Source: Dichomitus squalens LYAD-421 SS1
Taxonomy: Eukaryota; Basidiomycota; Agaricomycetes; Polyporales; Polyporaceae
Direction of reading: 5' to 3'
NCBI RefSeq assembly: GCF_000275845.1
Contig: NW_006766887.1
Coordinates: 1,462,462-1,497,962, forward strand
DNA: 35,501 nucleotides
Shown here: one piece after another, positions 10,293-23,633 of the stretch
How positions within the stretch are numbered: position 1 is the first letter of the stretch
Layout: every line of letters begins with the position of its first letter
Position numbers and translations under genes: made by a program
Notes under the pieces: generated by a model
The model's input: only the letters and a program-made list of their open reading frames with translations
What the model was told of the DNA's origin: nothing
Database searches by the model: none

Positions 10293-11228
10293 ATGACTAG
10301 TCCAGTGCATGTCTTCGTCGTGTCTCCAGACACTCGGTCGGAGCGGCGGTATGAACTCAGCTTGACGGTCGGGCAGCTCAAGGTACGGCCCTATTGATCC
10401 TATAAGGCGTCGCGCTATCCCGCTGATCGCTGTATTCAAATGCGTCACAGAACAAGCTCGAGTTGATCACCGGCATTCCACCTCATAACCAGTCTATATC
10501 CGTCTTGGCTTCAGAGGATGCGACGGAGCCTCTTGCGGTTCTCTCGGACGATAATCGACCGCTTGGGTTTTATGGTGTGCAGGATTGGCAGACCCTGAAG
10601 GTACGTCCCCTAGATCTTCGTGTTTTACTCTAACGCCGACCCCACCCGTACGGTCCAGGTCACAGACCTGGATCCTACAACATCCTTCACTGGGCAACTA
10701 ACGGACACGTCCCAAGTAGATAAGTTTGAGTTGAGCGAGACAGAGTATGCCCAGAGACAAGGTGTGTCCCGATGAGTTGCTCCCCAGCGCAATGCTCAAC
10801 ACAATACAGATACCGTCCTTGCATACAAGCAGCGAAACAAGATCGGGCGATTCTCGGACAGGAAATCAGAAGAGCCTGTCGAGACGCAGAACGTAGACAT
10901 ACCCGTCGGCGCACGCTGCGAAGTCGAGACGTCCGTGGAAGACTTCAAGAAGCGCGGGACTGTGCGGTATGTGGGGCCAACGGAGTTCGCGAAGGGCATC
11001 TGGGTGGGCGTGGAGTACGACGAGCCGTTGGGGAAGAACGACGGATCGTGAGTGTGCCAGAGACCGCTCCGACGGGAATCGAGTCAATTGACACCTTCGA
11101 TCAGTGTCCAAGGGAAGAGATATTTTGAATGCCAGCCCAACTTTGGCGTTTTCGTGAAGCCCGAGCGGGTGAAAGTGGGGGACTTCCCAGTGGAGGAGAT
11201 CAACTTTGACGACGATGAAGAGATTTGA
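10293..11228 (+). CDS. Tubulin-folding cofactor B (CAP-Gly protein)
   Basis: A 234-residue homologue of tubulin-specific chaperone B (Alf1/Alp11/TBCB), a cytosolic factor that binds alpha-tubulin after the chaperonin and works with cofactor E. Five exons: 10293-10382, 10451-10600, 10659-10761, 10810-11047, 11105-11228; all junctions are in phase. Residues 5-90 form the ubiquitin-like domain ([23 protein letters not shown]). The CAP-Gly domain covers about 145-215, with [26 protein letters not shown] (GKNDG 189-193) and GKRYFEC. The protein ends in DDDEEI, matching the short acidic C-terminal tail that CAP-Gly cofactors use for tubulin-like recognition. The length agrees with the family. The start is the first ATG in the exon and gives the expected N-terminus. 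Confidence 0.95.
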
Positions 11229-11315
11229 GGTGAGCTGTGCACGTCCAACCGTTTTGTATGTTCGCCTGAGGGCTAATTCTGAGTTCTCAGACGTTGTAGT
11301 CGACCACACTTGTGG

Positions 11316-11820
11316 TTATTCTGACATGTACTTGTACTCCACTATTCCGGTCAAATCCGGCGTGAGATATTCCACTTCAATGTAACGTTCATATACCATC
11401 CGACTCATCGTTAAGCTAGAGTTTTGAGCACAAAATGGGATTAGTTCCGGCGACCAACGCGGGTTGATGTGTTGTACCCAGGCGTCCACTAGCAGAATGG
11501 TTTGACTCGAGGCGTAGTACTTACTGCGTCGGGCGTCGATGGGGACTGAGGCGAAAGGGACAGGGTGGAGAGGCAAACGGAAGACGTTCTCTGTCTGGTA
11601 CGACTTTACATCGCCAAAACTTGAGCAGGACATGAGTGAGAACAACGAGTTGATTGCTCCTTGTAGAAGAGATATCGGAGCTGCTTCTTATTAAATAGAG
11701 ACCGGATATCGCCAATATGTTTGCGGTCTCGCGAGCTATCTCTGCTCGGTCAGAATGTAAGAGCATTCCACTGCAAGACGTCGTGACTACCGCAGCATCA
11801 TTGAAGCGGGAATGTGTCAA
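11316..11820 (-). other. Possible small minus-strand gene, unrecognised
   Basis: Two overlapping open frames on the minus strand (11820-11521 and 11645-11316) read as moderately protein-like, for example SDRAEIARETANILAISGLYL and ENVFRLPLHPVPFASVPIDA. They could be exons joined by an intron, with a GTAAGT donor visible near 11525. I cannot build a unique model and do not recognise a family. The stretch lies tail-to-tail with TBCB and head-to-head with CDC48, so part of it may simply be the CDC48 promoter. Confidence 0.25.
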
Positions 11821-11957
11821 GGGCTTGAAGAGCGCTTCTCAGTCAGCAGTGGCCAGTTGTCGGCGATGAAGCCACAGTGGCTCCCAAATATGGGGCGTGA
11901 GAAGGTACTGGAATGGTCCGGAAGCCCGCCGGCGTTCCCACGGGGGCAGGGGAGTGA

Positions 11958-14894
<2,937 letters not shown>

Positions 14895-15437
14895 GCTGCT
14901 CGGTGTTGTCCTATCGTCTTCTTCGCCGTGGCTTTCTCCTTGTCGATCGGCAGTCGGTTGCGTTGTGTATTGTGTGATGATGGATTGTCTTGGCTTGGAG
15001 CTGTGTAGTTGTGCCTGCGCATGTGCAAAATACTAGATCGTCTACGTATGGCCAATCTGTAGTATATCACTCGGCGAATTGCATCTCGTTCTTGTTCTCG
15101 ACTGACAGATGTGGAGGAGTGACGGCATAGGGGAGGACGCGCGCGGGGTGTCAGCGAAGTGAGCCTGTCCCTCGTCCCGCCTCACCTTGGTCCTTCCCCT
15201 TTCGCCGTCGGCCACGCCCGCTGTCCATCCCTCCGTCTTTCTCCGCTCCTTGTCGTTCCCTTCATTCCCTGCTCCTCGTTTCCTGACATAACGCGCCCGT
15301 CTGTACTCTGAACTTTGAGCTTTCTCTCTCAGCGCCCTCTCCATCTCCCAACCGTCCTTCCCTGCTCCAAGGTCCGAAGCCGGCCTCATTCGCGACACTC
15401 GCAGGCCACGCGTACGGGCCACGACGCTCCAAGCAAG
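14895..15437. other. CDC48-DGAT2 intergenic region
   Basis: It contains the CDC48 3' end and the DGAT2 promoter and leader. From about 15160 to 15360 the plus strand is strongly CT-rich (runs of cctc, cttc, tccc), typical of fungal promoters near start sites. No gene is seen; a 229-codon frame on the opposite strand is low-complexity and GA-rich. Confidence 0.5.
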
Positions 15438-17598
15438 ATGGAAGTGCACAAGACGTTCACGTCCATGACGCGCACCGTCTCCTCCACGTCCCTCCGCGAG
15501 CGGCTCAGCTCGCTCAGTAGCCTCACCGCGACCCCACTCAACCCGGTCGCGAACCTCCATGCTCAGATCGAGTGCGTGTCGTGCTTGTTCCTCTTTTCCG
15601 CTTGCTCTTTTGTTCTTCTCGTGGTCGAGTGCCTTACGCAGGTTGGGATTAACGTCGTACGCGCCCAAATCCGTCTGGCCTGTCACTGTTCTTCGGCTTC
15701 CATGCATAGCGTCTGGTATCCTAAGGATCATGGACGGTCATCGCTGATAGACGGGGGGCAGGTTCGTGCCATCAAAAATCCCGAGGAAACGCAGGCTGCA
15801 GACGTTGGCGGTCGCGATATGGTCGACGACGATCATCTGGTGCGCGTTCGCGTTCTTTCTCCTCCTGTGAGTACGCCTCTTCCCTGTTCACAGGCACGTC
15901 TTCCCCGTCCCAGAGACTCACGAGGCGCCCTTCACACTCAGCTCCTTTCCGCCATTATGGCCATTACTCGCTGCATATTGGATATGGATCGCGTACGTCG
16001 ACAAGAGCCCGGAGCACGGCGGGCGGCTGAGCCCGTGGTTTCGCTCGCTCCGGTTCTGGAGATATTTTGCAGATTACTACCCCGCGTCGTGAGTGTCTTG
16101 CGTACTCTGCATCCTAGTTTGTACTGGCTGTGCTTTGCGTTCACTGACGCGCCCTCGCGGGCAGGTTCTTGAAGGTCAGTCTGATTGCCAGGGACATGAC
16201 GTAGGCGGTGGGATGGAGATGCTCAGTCCATGCTTTCGTCCAGACGTGCGACCTCCCGCCGGATAGGCCGTACGTGTTCGGATACCACCCTCATGGTAAG
16301 TGTATGTCCCCGCACGTAATCGCGTAGTCTTGTTGACTTTGGGATCCGCGGCGCAGGCATCATCGGAATGTAAGCCCTCCCGTCCGCTCTACTCGCGACC
16401 CCGCCTCATCCCGACCGAATTCTCGTACCGCAGGGGTGCAATCTGCACATTCGCGACCGAAAGTACGTTCCCCGACCCCCTACCTCATGTCACCCCCCCT
16501 CCAACTCAGCGCCCTCACCCATACAGGCACAGGCTTCTCGGCCGCGTTCCCGGGGATCGTTCCGCACCTGCTGACACTAGCATCGAACTTCCGGGTGCCG
16601 TTCTACCGCGACATCATCCTCGCCATGGGCGTCTGCTCCGTCTCGAAGCAGTCGTGCTCGAATATCCTGAAAGGTGGCCCGGGCCAGGCGATCACGATCG
16701 TCGTCGGGGGCGCAGCGGAGAGCTTGTCTGCGCATCCGGGGACGGCGGATCTGACGCTGAGGAAGAGGTGAGCACGCATGTGTGTTGCAGCACTCGCGCG
16801 CGTGCACGCAGCGGAGGAACGGGGCTGACGCGCTGTGACTATTGGGGTAAAGGCTAGGGTTCATCAAGATCGCGATACAGCATGGGTGCGTTGCCGTCTC
16901 GCGGGCGTTCGCGGGTGGTCGCTGTCGACGGTGCTAACTGACCACAGAGCCGACCTGGTTCCCGTGTTCTCGTTTGGGGAGAACGACGTACGTAGATGGG
17001 CTTCGAGTCGACGAGGGGGACTGCGCAGGCCCTGACGCACGTCTGTTTCGCAGATTTTCCAGCAGATGCCCAACGACAAGGGCACGACGCTGTATACGCT
17101 GCAGAAGAAGTTCCAGAACGTGTTCGGGTTCACGCTCCCGCTGTTCCATGGCAGGGGACTGCTAAATTGTACGCCGACCCGATCCTGTCACCGTGCGTGG
17201 GGAGGGTTCACTGATATGTCAAATTCACTAGACAACTTGGGCTTGATGCCATACCGAAGACGAATCGTCGCAGTCAGTAAGTGGGATTGCCCCAAGGTGG
17301 CTTTGCAGCACGGACACTCATGCCATCCACAGTCGGCCAGCCAATACACGTGGTGCAGTGCGATAAGCCGACGCTGGAGGAGGTCATACACGTGCAGCAG
17401 CAGTACATAGACGAGCTCATGCGGTACGTCGCGCGCCCCTCTTCGCCCCGCCGTCCTGTCGTTCTATCGCCCTGTCGCCCTATCGCCGCTGCTGGCAGAT
17501 CGCTCACACTGCGCATCGCGGGGCCCTGCAGGATCTGGAACACCTACAAGGACGAGTTCGCGAAGACGAGGCTGCGGGAACTGAACATCGTCGAGTGA
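15438..17598 (+). CDS. Diacylglycerol O-acyltransferase 2 (DGAT2 family)
   Basis: A 373-residue ER membrane enzyme that makes triacylglycerol from diacylglycerol and acyl-CoA. I place 14 coding exons: 15438-15571, 15762-15866, 15942-16088, 16165-16174, 16244-16295, 16357-16369, 16434-16462, 16527-16767, 16853-16885, 16948-16987, 17054-17168, 17232-17276, 17333-17423, 17532-17598; total 1122 nt in frame. Two hydrophobic segments lie near residues 55-100 (WSTTIIWCAFAFFLLL and PPLWPLLAAYWIWI). The active-site HPHG is at 147-150 in VFGYHPHGIIGMG. Other signatures are [50 protein letters not shown] and FHGRGLLNY. Exons 4 (10 nt) and 6 (13 nt) are extremely short. The first intron is long (190 bp). 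Monoacylglycerol or wax acyltransferase activity cannot be excluded within this family. Confidence 0.92.
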
Positions 17599-18024
17599 CC
17601 AGCCTACTTAGACGCCCGGTGCATTGTCGCAGCCAGCCGCTGTATTTTTGGTGGACTTTCTATACTACTACTATCGCTGTCATCGCGTTCCGTCTCTCGC
17701 TCTGAGTTTTGACCCACAGCGGTTACCCGTTTTGGTGCCTGGCTGGCCTTAGATGGCGTCCAGCGTGCAGCTCGGTACTTAAACCTACCAAAGCGCGAAC
17801 AGCGCCCACGCCGCTCACAAATTGGCGCGTTCCAATCATTCCTCGCGATTGGGCGGCGTAGGTGCAGTTCCTGGTGCAGGACGATCGTGCAGCTGCCAAT
17901 AATCCTAGTGCCTTTCTGATGCGCGGAGCGCTCGTATGCTTTCGTGGGGTGTGAGGCAAGTGGTCTTTATATCTACTACTTGGGATGGTTGGGGCTGTCG
18001 CACAGGTTTGATATACTTCGTTCT
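17599..18024. other. DGAT2 / F-box intergenic region
   Basis: It holds the DGAT2 3' flank and the promoter of the following F-box gene. A TATA-like acttaaacc occurs near 17778. No gene is seen. Confidence 0.4.
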
Positions 18025-20006
18025 ATGGCTCCGCTCGCCAGCTTGCAGCTTTCTGACATTGGTGGTTTGGCGGGGCTTGATTCGGGTGCTCGTGCGTTGG
18101 CACTTGCTCAGGTGCTACGTGCCGAGCTGGTTCAGCATTGCGACTCGTTTGGGGCAGGACGGAGGTATGTCCATTCTAGTTTGGTATGGCTGGTTTGCGC
18201 TAAGAATGCTCCATCCTCGACAGCTCGACAGCTCTTTCAGTGGTGAGTTCATGGCTCGGATCAGTCAACAGAGCCTACGCCCATCGTGTTGACCAGCTAC
18301 AGTCTTTGGGCGACATTCTCAACGAAAGCGTGTCCATCGTCAGGAGTCTGAAGAACGCGTCGGCGCCCATAGATCAGCTCCCGAACGAGATCCTCTCCGA
18401 CATCTTCGCGCTGGTACCGCGAGAAGCAGCGGACACCTCCGACATCGCATCATTTGGATTCTTTCATACCGTCGATGTCCGCGACGCAGTCCCTCTAACT
18501 GCCGTATGCCGCCGGTGGCGACAGGTCGCGCACGCAACCCCCTCGCTCTGGTCGACCATCTACGACTCGCGCTCGCCCCGAACCGCTCGTGGCCGTTGTC
18601 TGAGCGCTCGATACACCGGCGGGCCTATCAGCGTCTTCTGCGACAACATCGTCTCCGACTCTACCGTCGACCTCCTGCAGAGCCACGCAGAGCGCGTGCG
18701 GCACTTCTACGCGTTCGGCTCTCCTACCCTCGCCGCGCTCGCCAAGACGAACCTCCCCTACCTCGAGCACTGTATCGTACGAGGCGTCTCGAGCGGCGTC
18801 TTCGCGCCCCGGTCTCCACTCTTCGCGGGAGAGAGCGTCCGGCTGCGGTCGCTCGTTCTGCACGGCGTCTGCTTCCTCCCCTCCGCTTCCCTTCCTTCGC
18901 TCACGCACCTCATGATCTCGAAGCCCGCGCGCTTGGCATCGGGCGCCACCTATTCCGTCGGCGACCTGCTGGACTTCTTGGCAGGCAGCCCCCTGCTGCG
19001 CGAGCTGCACCTGTACCGTCTGGCCGGTTCTGGGGTCGAGATGGCGAGGGGGGAAGTTGAGGTTCCTGAGGGCCGACAGTGTGTCCGTCTGGATCGCCTG
19101 GAAAGGCTGTGCGTCTCCGAGGCGCAGGACGAGCGCGAGGGCGAGCCGCTGGGGCTTCAGGTCGTGCCCTTCCTGGACGCCCTCGTGCAGCGCATCAGTA
19201 TCGACGATTCTTGTACTGTGGAGCTCGGCGAGCTGCAGCCGTCCGAACTTGGCCGGTGTTTGGGGTTGCTCGGCCCGTTGAGGAGGGCGACGCGTCTGTG
19301 CGTCGAGCACTCCGAGGTCTGGGTGGGGCACGGTACGAGGCGTCACCGCCGTTCCCTGATACTCGCCGACGCCGAGACGGCTCATTGTGCTCGTGTCGAC
19401 GTGGCGCTGCCAACGCATGAGTACGAGGACGGCTTCCTGCTCCACTTCCTCGATTCGTTGCGGCAGCCTATCTTCCAAGACGTGCAGGAGTTGTACGTAG
19501 ACGGACGATCCGCTTTCGGCTGGCCTGAGGACGTCTTTGACGCCCTTCCGCGCGTCGAGGTGCTCGTTGTCCGCCTGGGGCGTGGCACGTCGCTCGCGCC
19601 TGCACCCTGCGCGAAGGATGTCGTTGGAGCTCTTGGAGCCTCCTCGACACCATCGTCCAAGGGCCTCTCGGGCGTGGTTCATTGTCCTCGGCTGACCACC
19701 CTCGTGTGTGGGGCACAGTCCAACGAGGACGAGACGTACCTCCTCCGCCTGGCGGCGGAGCGCGCGCGCGCCGGCTGCCCCCTTCGTCGACTGCTCGTCG
19801 GGAGGGAGGCCGGAGATGGCGCGTTGGCGTGCACGTGCGGCGGGGTGCGCAAATACGACGGCGAGGGCGGCCTCGTGCGGACGTATGATGGGGAGTCGGA
19901 GGAGGCGGCAGTATGGCGGGCGAGCCGGCTGTCGGAGCTGGTCGCTCCCCCTTCTTGTCGGGATTGGATGGGAGCCCGGATGTCCCATCCTGCGGTGCTT
20001 TTTTGA
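18025..20006 (+). CDS. F-box protein with LRR-like body, intact
   Basis: A 624-residue predicted substrate adaptor of an SCF ubiquitin ligase. Exon 1 (18025-18164) encodes a helical N-terminus beginning MAPLASLQLSD; exon 2 (18272-20006) is long and uninterrupted. The junction is phase 2 and total length is 1875 nt. The F-box lies at about residues 80-150: DQLPNEILSDIFALVP, then VCRRWRQVAHATPSLWSTI. The rest has irregular leucine-rich segments (LPYLEHCIVRG, LRSLVLHGV, LPSLTHLMIS, LLRELHLYRLAGSG) as in the large fungal F-box families. The body is GC-rich with few stops in any frame, which creates a 627-codon open frame on the opposite strand that I regard as a shadow. The same architecture occurs in the broken gene at 6272-8168. 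Its target protein is unknown. Confidence 0.85.
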
Positions 20007-20202
20007 AGGGACATGTCGTAGATTGTCGCAGTGGTAGCTAGTTGTACAGAATAGAAGATATCCCACTTTCTCTTCTCTATCCCGTTTATGTGGAGGAACA
20101 ATGAGTGGTGTATGCAGTACATAGAGTCTCACTAGCTTAAGATTGATGTTAGCCGCCGAGTAGCAGCATATCGGGCTCTTGATCGACCTTTTTTCTGTAT
20201 CG

Positions 20203-20210
20203 TAGGTACT
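20203..20210. repeat. Left 8-bp target-site duplication of hAT element 1
   Basis: TAGGTACT, repeated exactly at 20766-20773 on the other side of the element. Confidence 0.85.
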
Positions 20211-20765
20211 TAGTGTTCTTGGCAGAACGCTGCCATTCTGCCAGAGGCAAATGCCATTTTGCCGGCCACCAAGACCGCCAGTTGGTGGCAGATACAGGGC
20301 GCTTGTCGGGCGCTTGCTGTATATGGGACCGTCGCCGGTCGACCAGAGACGGACTAGCTGCAGTGTCCTTCCACACAACGCGAGAGAGAGGGTTTCCTCC
20401 TAGAAATTTGTATCATGAATGAGTGTTTGGGAGGTTCCACATGGGGAGGCTAGGCTTAGGAGGCTATCCCAGTGCTTGACCGATCGGCCGGAATTCTTGG
20501 CTAACTTTGTGAAGTCGCTCCTGTAACTGTACTCTGTTGCGGGGAGTGGACGAACAACATCATATACGTAAAATCCAGGTCCTGGTCTTAACTTCAGAGC
20601 CCAGGATGATACTCAGTGGCCTCTTTGGCTTACTCTACCCACTTTTCCTCGCCCGAGGCTCCCCAGTAGCGCGTGCCAATCTGCCAATATTTGCCGGCCC
20701 TGGCAACTGCCGTTTTGTCATTCTGCCATTTGCAGGAGGCCGAATCTATTCTGCCCTGTACACTA
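20211..20765. mobile_element. Non-autonomous hAT-type transposon (MITE) 1
   Basis: A 555-bp element bounded by short terminal inverted repeats: the left end starts TAGTGTTCTTGGCAGAA and the right end is TTCTGCCCTGTACACTA. It is flanked by a perfect 8-bp direct repeat (TAGGTACT). An 8-bp duplication with TIRs starting TAG is characteristic of the hAT superfamily. The outer 80-90 bp on each side carry repeated subterminal motifs in both orientations (TGGCAGAA, GGCAAAT, CTGCCATT), the kind of array hAT transposases bind. There is no transposase reading frame, so it must be mobilised in trans. It lies 205 bp downstream of the F-box stop codon. Confidence 0.85.
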
Positions 20766-20773
20766 TAGGTACT
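20766..20773. repeat. Right 8-bp target-site duplication of hAT element 1
   Basis: TAGGTACT, identical to 20203-20210. It is followed by only two bases (AC) before the target duplication of element 2. Confidence 0.85.
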
Positions 20774-20783
20774 ACTAGCCACT

Positions 20784-21347
20784 TAGTGTACATGGCAGAA
20801 ATGTTTTGGGCTATTCTGCCGGCAAATATGGCAGAAATGGCAATTGCCATGGTCGGCAGAAACTGGCAAATATTTAAGCGCCTCCGTGGAGAGACATCGA
20901 GTCTGGAGTGAGTTCCTCTTGACATACATTCATCAGAGTGCCTTAGGGAGTACCTGAAAACGTTTTCAGCTTACCAGTAAGCCTCAGATGAGGCTTCAAA
21001 GCTTTCTGAAGGGGTGTAGTGCATGAAGAGCGGCGTAGGCTGCTCCTCATTGTTCTAGCGCCGGTCACACTTTCACCAGAAAACAAGATCAGAGCAATCA
21101 GTATCGCCCTGAGCCCACAGAACGCAATCCTGTGGAAGCCGTCACATAATAGTACCTTTACAGGGCTTCTGTATGAGTACCCAGGCATCAGAAGCCCGCG
21201 GGAACCACCCCTACGACCATTTTCCGGTATGAGCGCTAATTATATCTGCCAATATTTGCCAGTGCAGGCCCGCTGGCAGAACGGCAATTGCCACTGGCAG
21301 AATGGCAGCGGCAGACTGAGAATGGCAGCATTCTGCCGCGTACACTA
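20784..21347. mobile_element. Non-autonomous hAT-type transposon (MITE) 2
   Basis: A 564-bp element with TIRs TAGTGTACATGGCAGAA on the left and TTCTGCCGCGTACACTA on the right (two mismatches in 17). It is flanked by a perfect 8-bp duplication TAGCCACT at 20776-20783 and 21348-21355. Subterminal TGGCAGAA and GGCAAATATT motifs match those of element 1, so both belong to one family. The interiors are unlike each other by eye. The interior has a perfect 16-bp palindrome CTGAAAACGTTTTCAG (20954-20969) and a small hairpin (20979-20995). No transposase frame is present. Confidence 0.87.
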
Positions 21348-21355
21348 TAGCCACT

Positions 21356-21833
21356 ACAACCACTGAGCGGCTGTCGTTCTAGACCGAAGTTTCGCGAAGT
21401 CCACGTTTGTCATGTTGCCCTTCAAAAGTAAGTAGCTCACTGCCCGTGTCGGCTGATTCTTGCACGCTGTTTTGGTGCCCATCTTCTGCAAATGGGTGTG
21501 CATATTCTCCAAAGTGCTGTGCGTCGATACCGCGTTCCGAGCGTGTGGGTCCCAGACAGCAGCGGTCGAAGGTCAGCATGACCATGCAGACACATACCTA
21601 TTCGGATTCTGTAAAACTAGGTGTTTACCTTATCTTTGTTATCCTCTATTTGTGTTCACACTGAAGACCGTTTGTTACATTACTTGTACAATTGGCTTTG
21701 TATCTACATCATGTACTTATTACGCGCTTCGCGCTCCCTGATTATCATCGCTTCTCTCCACTGTTACTCTAGTAGCTGCTTGGTGTCCTGTCTCCAAAAA
21801 GCATTGCGTACCTATTCTGTCATGTGCTGGAAA
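21356..21833. other. Upstream region of F-box copy A
   Basis: No gene is recognised. It presumably carries the promoter of the gene starting at 21834; the stretch just before that start is AT-richer than the surroundings. An alternative upstream in-frame ATG lies at 21822. Confidence 0.35.
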
Positions 21834-22799
21834 ATGCCTGTCACTCTCTTCGACCTGCCTGCGGAACTCTGGCTGATGATCAAGAGCTATCTTGAGCCAT
21901 GGGACCTTCGAACTATCGTCTGTCTCTACCTTGCAGACTCTCGGTTCGTTGTCCTGTACGACTGGGAAGAAGACCCAGACAAGTTCTGGAAATTGGCTTG
22001 CTGGCATAATGGGATTGGCCAGTTTTCCCACAGATGTGGATCAGGATGAAGGAGAACCTTCATGGCTAGGTATCGCACTGGAGTGCATTCAAAGCTGCGG
22101 ATTCTGTAGGCATCCATATTGCGGCGAGGCGCTCCTCAAGCATAACCGTATGTCCTACGTCTCTGAATTTGAGGAGCCTGTCTTAGGCTAACGCTCTCTC
22201 TATCTTGTAGGCGAGCACATTCAAGAGAACGAAGATTACGTCGAGGAGTGCTCTGCAATGACCTTTGATGAGGGGCCTTATACAGATGCGAATCTCACGC
22301 CCAACCCTGTTCTTAGCAATGTCCGGTTCCGGCCGAGTACGGAATTCCGACAAGAGACTTACCCACTAGAGGAGGACGCATACTTGCATCGGAGCGACGA
22401 CTTGGACTGTGACGTGTCCGAGCGGGCCTACATCGGGGAACATCCTATTGCAGCACGCAGCTTTGCGACTGCCACGCCAATCTCAGTCATCTTACTCCTA
22501 GGCGTGGTGACAGAGGACCTTCCAGACGAATACGCGCTCGAACTCGAAAGGCCGGTCACCGTATATGACGTCCTCGCGATGATCCGCAAGAGGTACGCCT
22601 ATTTACCTTGCGCCTTTCGTCCAACAATTACTATTTCTCGATTGCTGATCGAGCAGCAAGCTTGGACAAACGTCTCCCCGCGACGGATGTGGCCAATCAC
22701 CTCGAGTTCCACTGGAGATGCGCTGAGTGGAATGGCTGGGATGTTGCCAATGCTTCTGAGAATCTTCGGACCACCCGCGACGTTCTATCAGTCTGGTAG
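21834..22799 (+). pseudogene. F-box family protein with Cys motif, frameshifted (copy A)
   Basis: The start MPVTLFDLPAELWLMIKSYLEP gives an F-box-like N-terminus, then VVLYDWEEDPDKFWKLACWHNGIG. Around 22015-22020 the reading frame shifts by one base. It continues as SFPTDVDQDEGEPSWLGIAL and then CGFCRHPYCGEALLKHN, a Cys/His-rich motif that I associate, from memory and with low certainty, with a basidiomycete F-box-like family. Intron 22148-22210 joins the next exon (22211 to about 22592). A second intron ends near 22660 with an AAG acceptor, where copy B has a normal CAG. The last exon encodes LDKRLPATDVANHLEF and ends LRTTRDVLSVW at 22797-22799. A single frameshift could be a sequencing error, so a functional gene is not excluded. 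Confidence 0.6.
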
Positions 22800-23633
22800 G
22801 TCACGGTCATGGATCCCCTCCGGACGCTGAACATGTCATTTGGGATTGTTAGCCCGATCCGGTCTTTGGAACTCGTAGAACTTACATTTTCGTTCAGCCT
22901 TCGTTGATCTATACGGTATTAGGAACACTGCCTGCAGTATTGTCGGATAGAGCGTTGGGGTTATCAAGTACGTCGTCTTATCTCGCCAAATGATGGACGC
23001 ATTGTTGGCACTACGCTGAGCTCATTGAACCAGCAACAAAGAGAATACGTCGATATAGCGGGACATGCGCGGTATGTCTTACCCCACGAAAGATACGCGA
23101 ATCTGAATTTTCAATGACATCAGAGTACATGCCCAGATGTTTCCCGCGTTACGACAAGGGAGGGTGTGTAGCTGGAGGCAGGACGCTATGGACCATGTCT
23201 TCCGGGTAGGGGTTGCATGACAATCAATCGCACCGGCGTAGGAACTCTCTCTTCCCCGTCGTGAATTCTGAAGAATATTTGTCGCTCTACGCGGGCCTTT
23301 CGGCAGGGAGAAACATGACGCGTACTTGCGAGAGACCGTGGAAGAGTGCTATGGAAGGGGACCAAAGTGTCGCCCCGCTGCGGCATTGTTCTTCGCTCTA
23401 TGGAACCAGGAAAGACGATATAGAGCTAAGTTTTGATTTTTATGTAGGGACGTGGCTCCCTCCCTCCCGTTCGGAAGCCGGCGACCTTGAAATACCTTAT
23501 GAGATTGTGACTCGGATGATGGCTGAGGTTCAAAGGCGCCGATGTTGAGTTCCCCTGTCTTGAGTCTTGGCTTCGAACGCGACCCCATCTGTTTCCCGAA
23601 ATCAACCCTTGCATTCTGGCGGATATCATTTCT
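22800..23633. other. Spacer between the two F-box copies
   Basis: No recognisable gene. An open frame on the plus strand at 23213-23548 lacks family features, and I found no clear third copy of the F-box gene here. Confidence 0.35.

Noticed and set aside
15042..15731. A 229-codon minus-strand open frame
   Set aside because: It covers the CT-rich promoter and first exon of DGAT2; its composition is Arg/Glu/Gly low complexity, as expected from the complement of such DNA.
18240..18271. GTG-initiated start for the F-box gene at 18240
   Set aside because: It is inside an intron of the two-exon model; splicing 18164 to 18272 preserves frame and adds a family-like helical N-terminus starting at an ATG.
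18495..20378. A 627-codon open frame on the minus strand, longer than most genes in the window
   Set aside because: It lies opposite the F-box gene, whose GC-biased third positions suppress stops in the antisense frame. Its protein is Arg/Gln/Glu-rich without motifs, it has no start context, and the sense strand has a clear F-box and LRR-like body.
20203..21355. Reading 20211-21347 as one 1.1-kb palindromic element
   Set aside because: Each half has its own inverted ends and its own distinct 8-bp duplication, so two separate insertions explain the data better.
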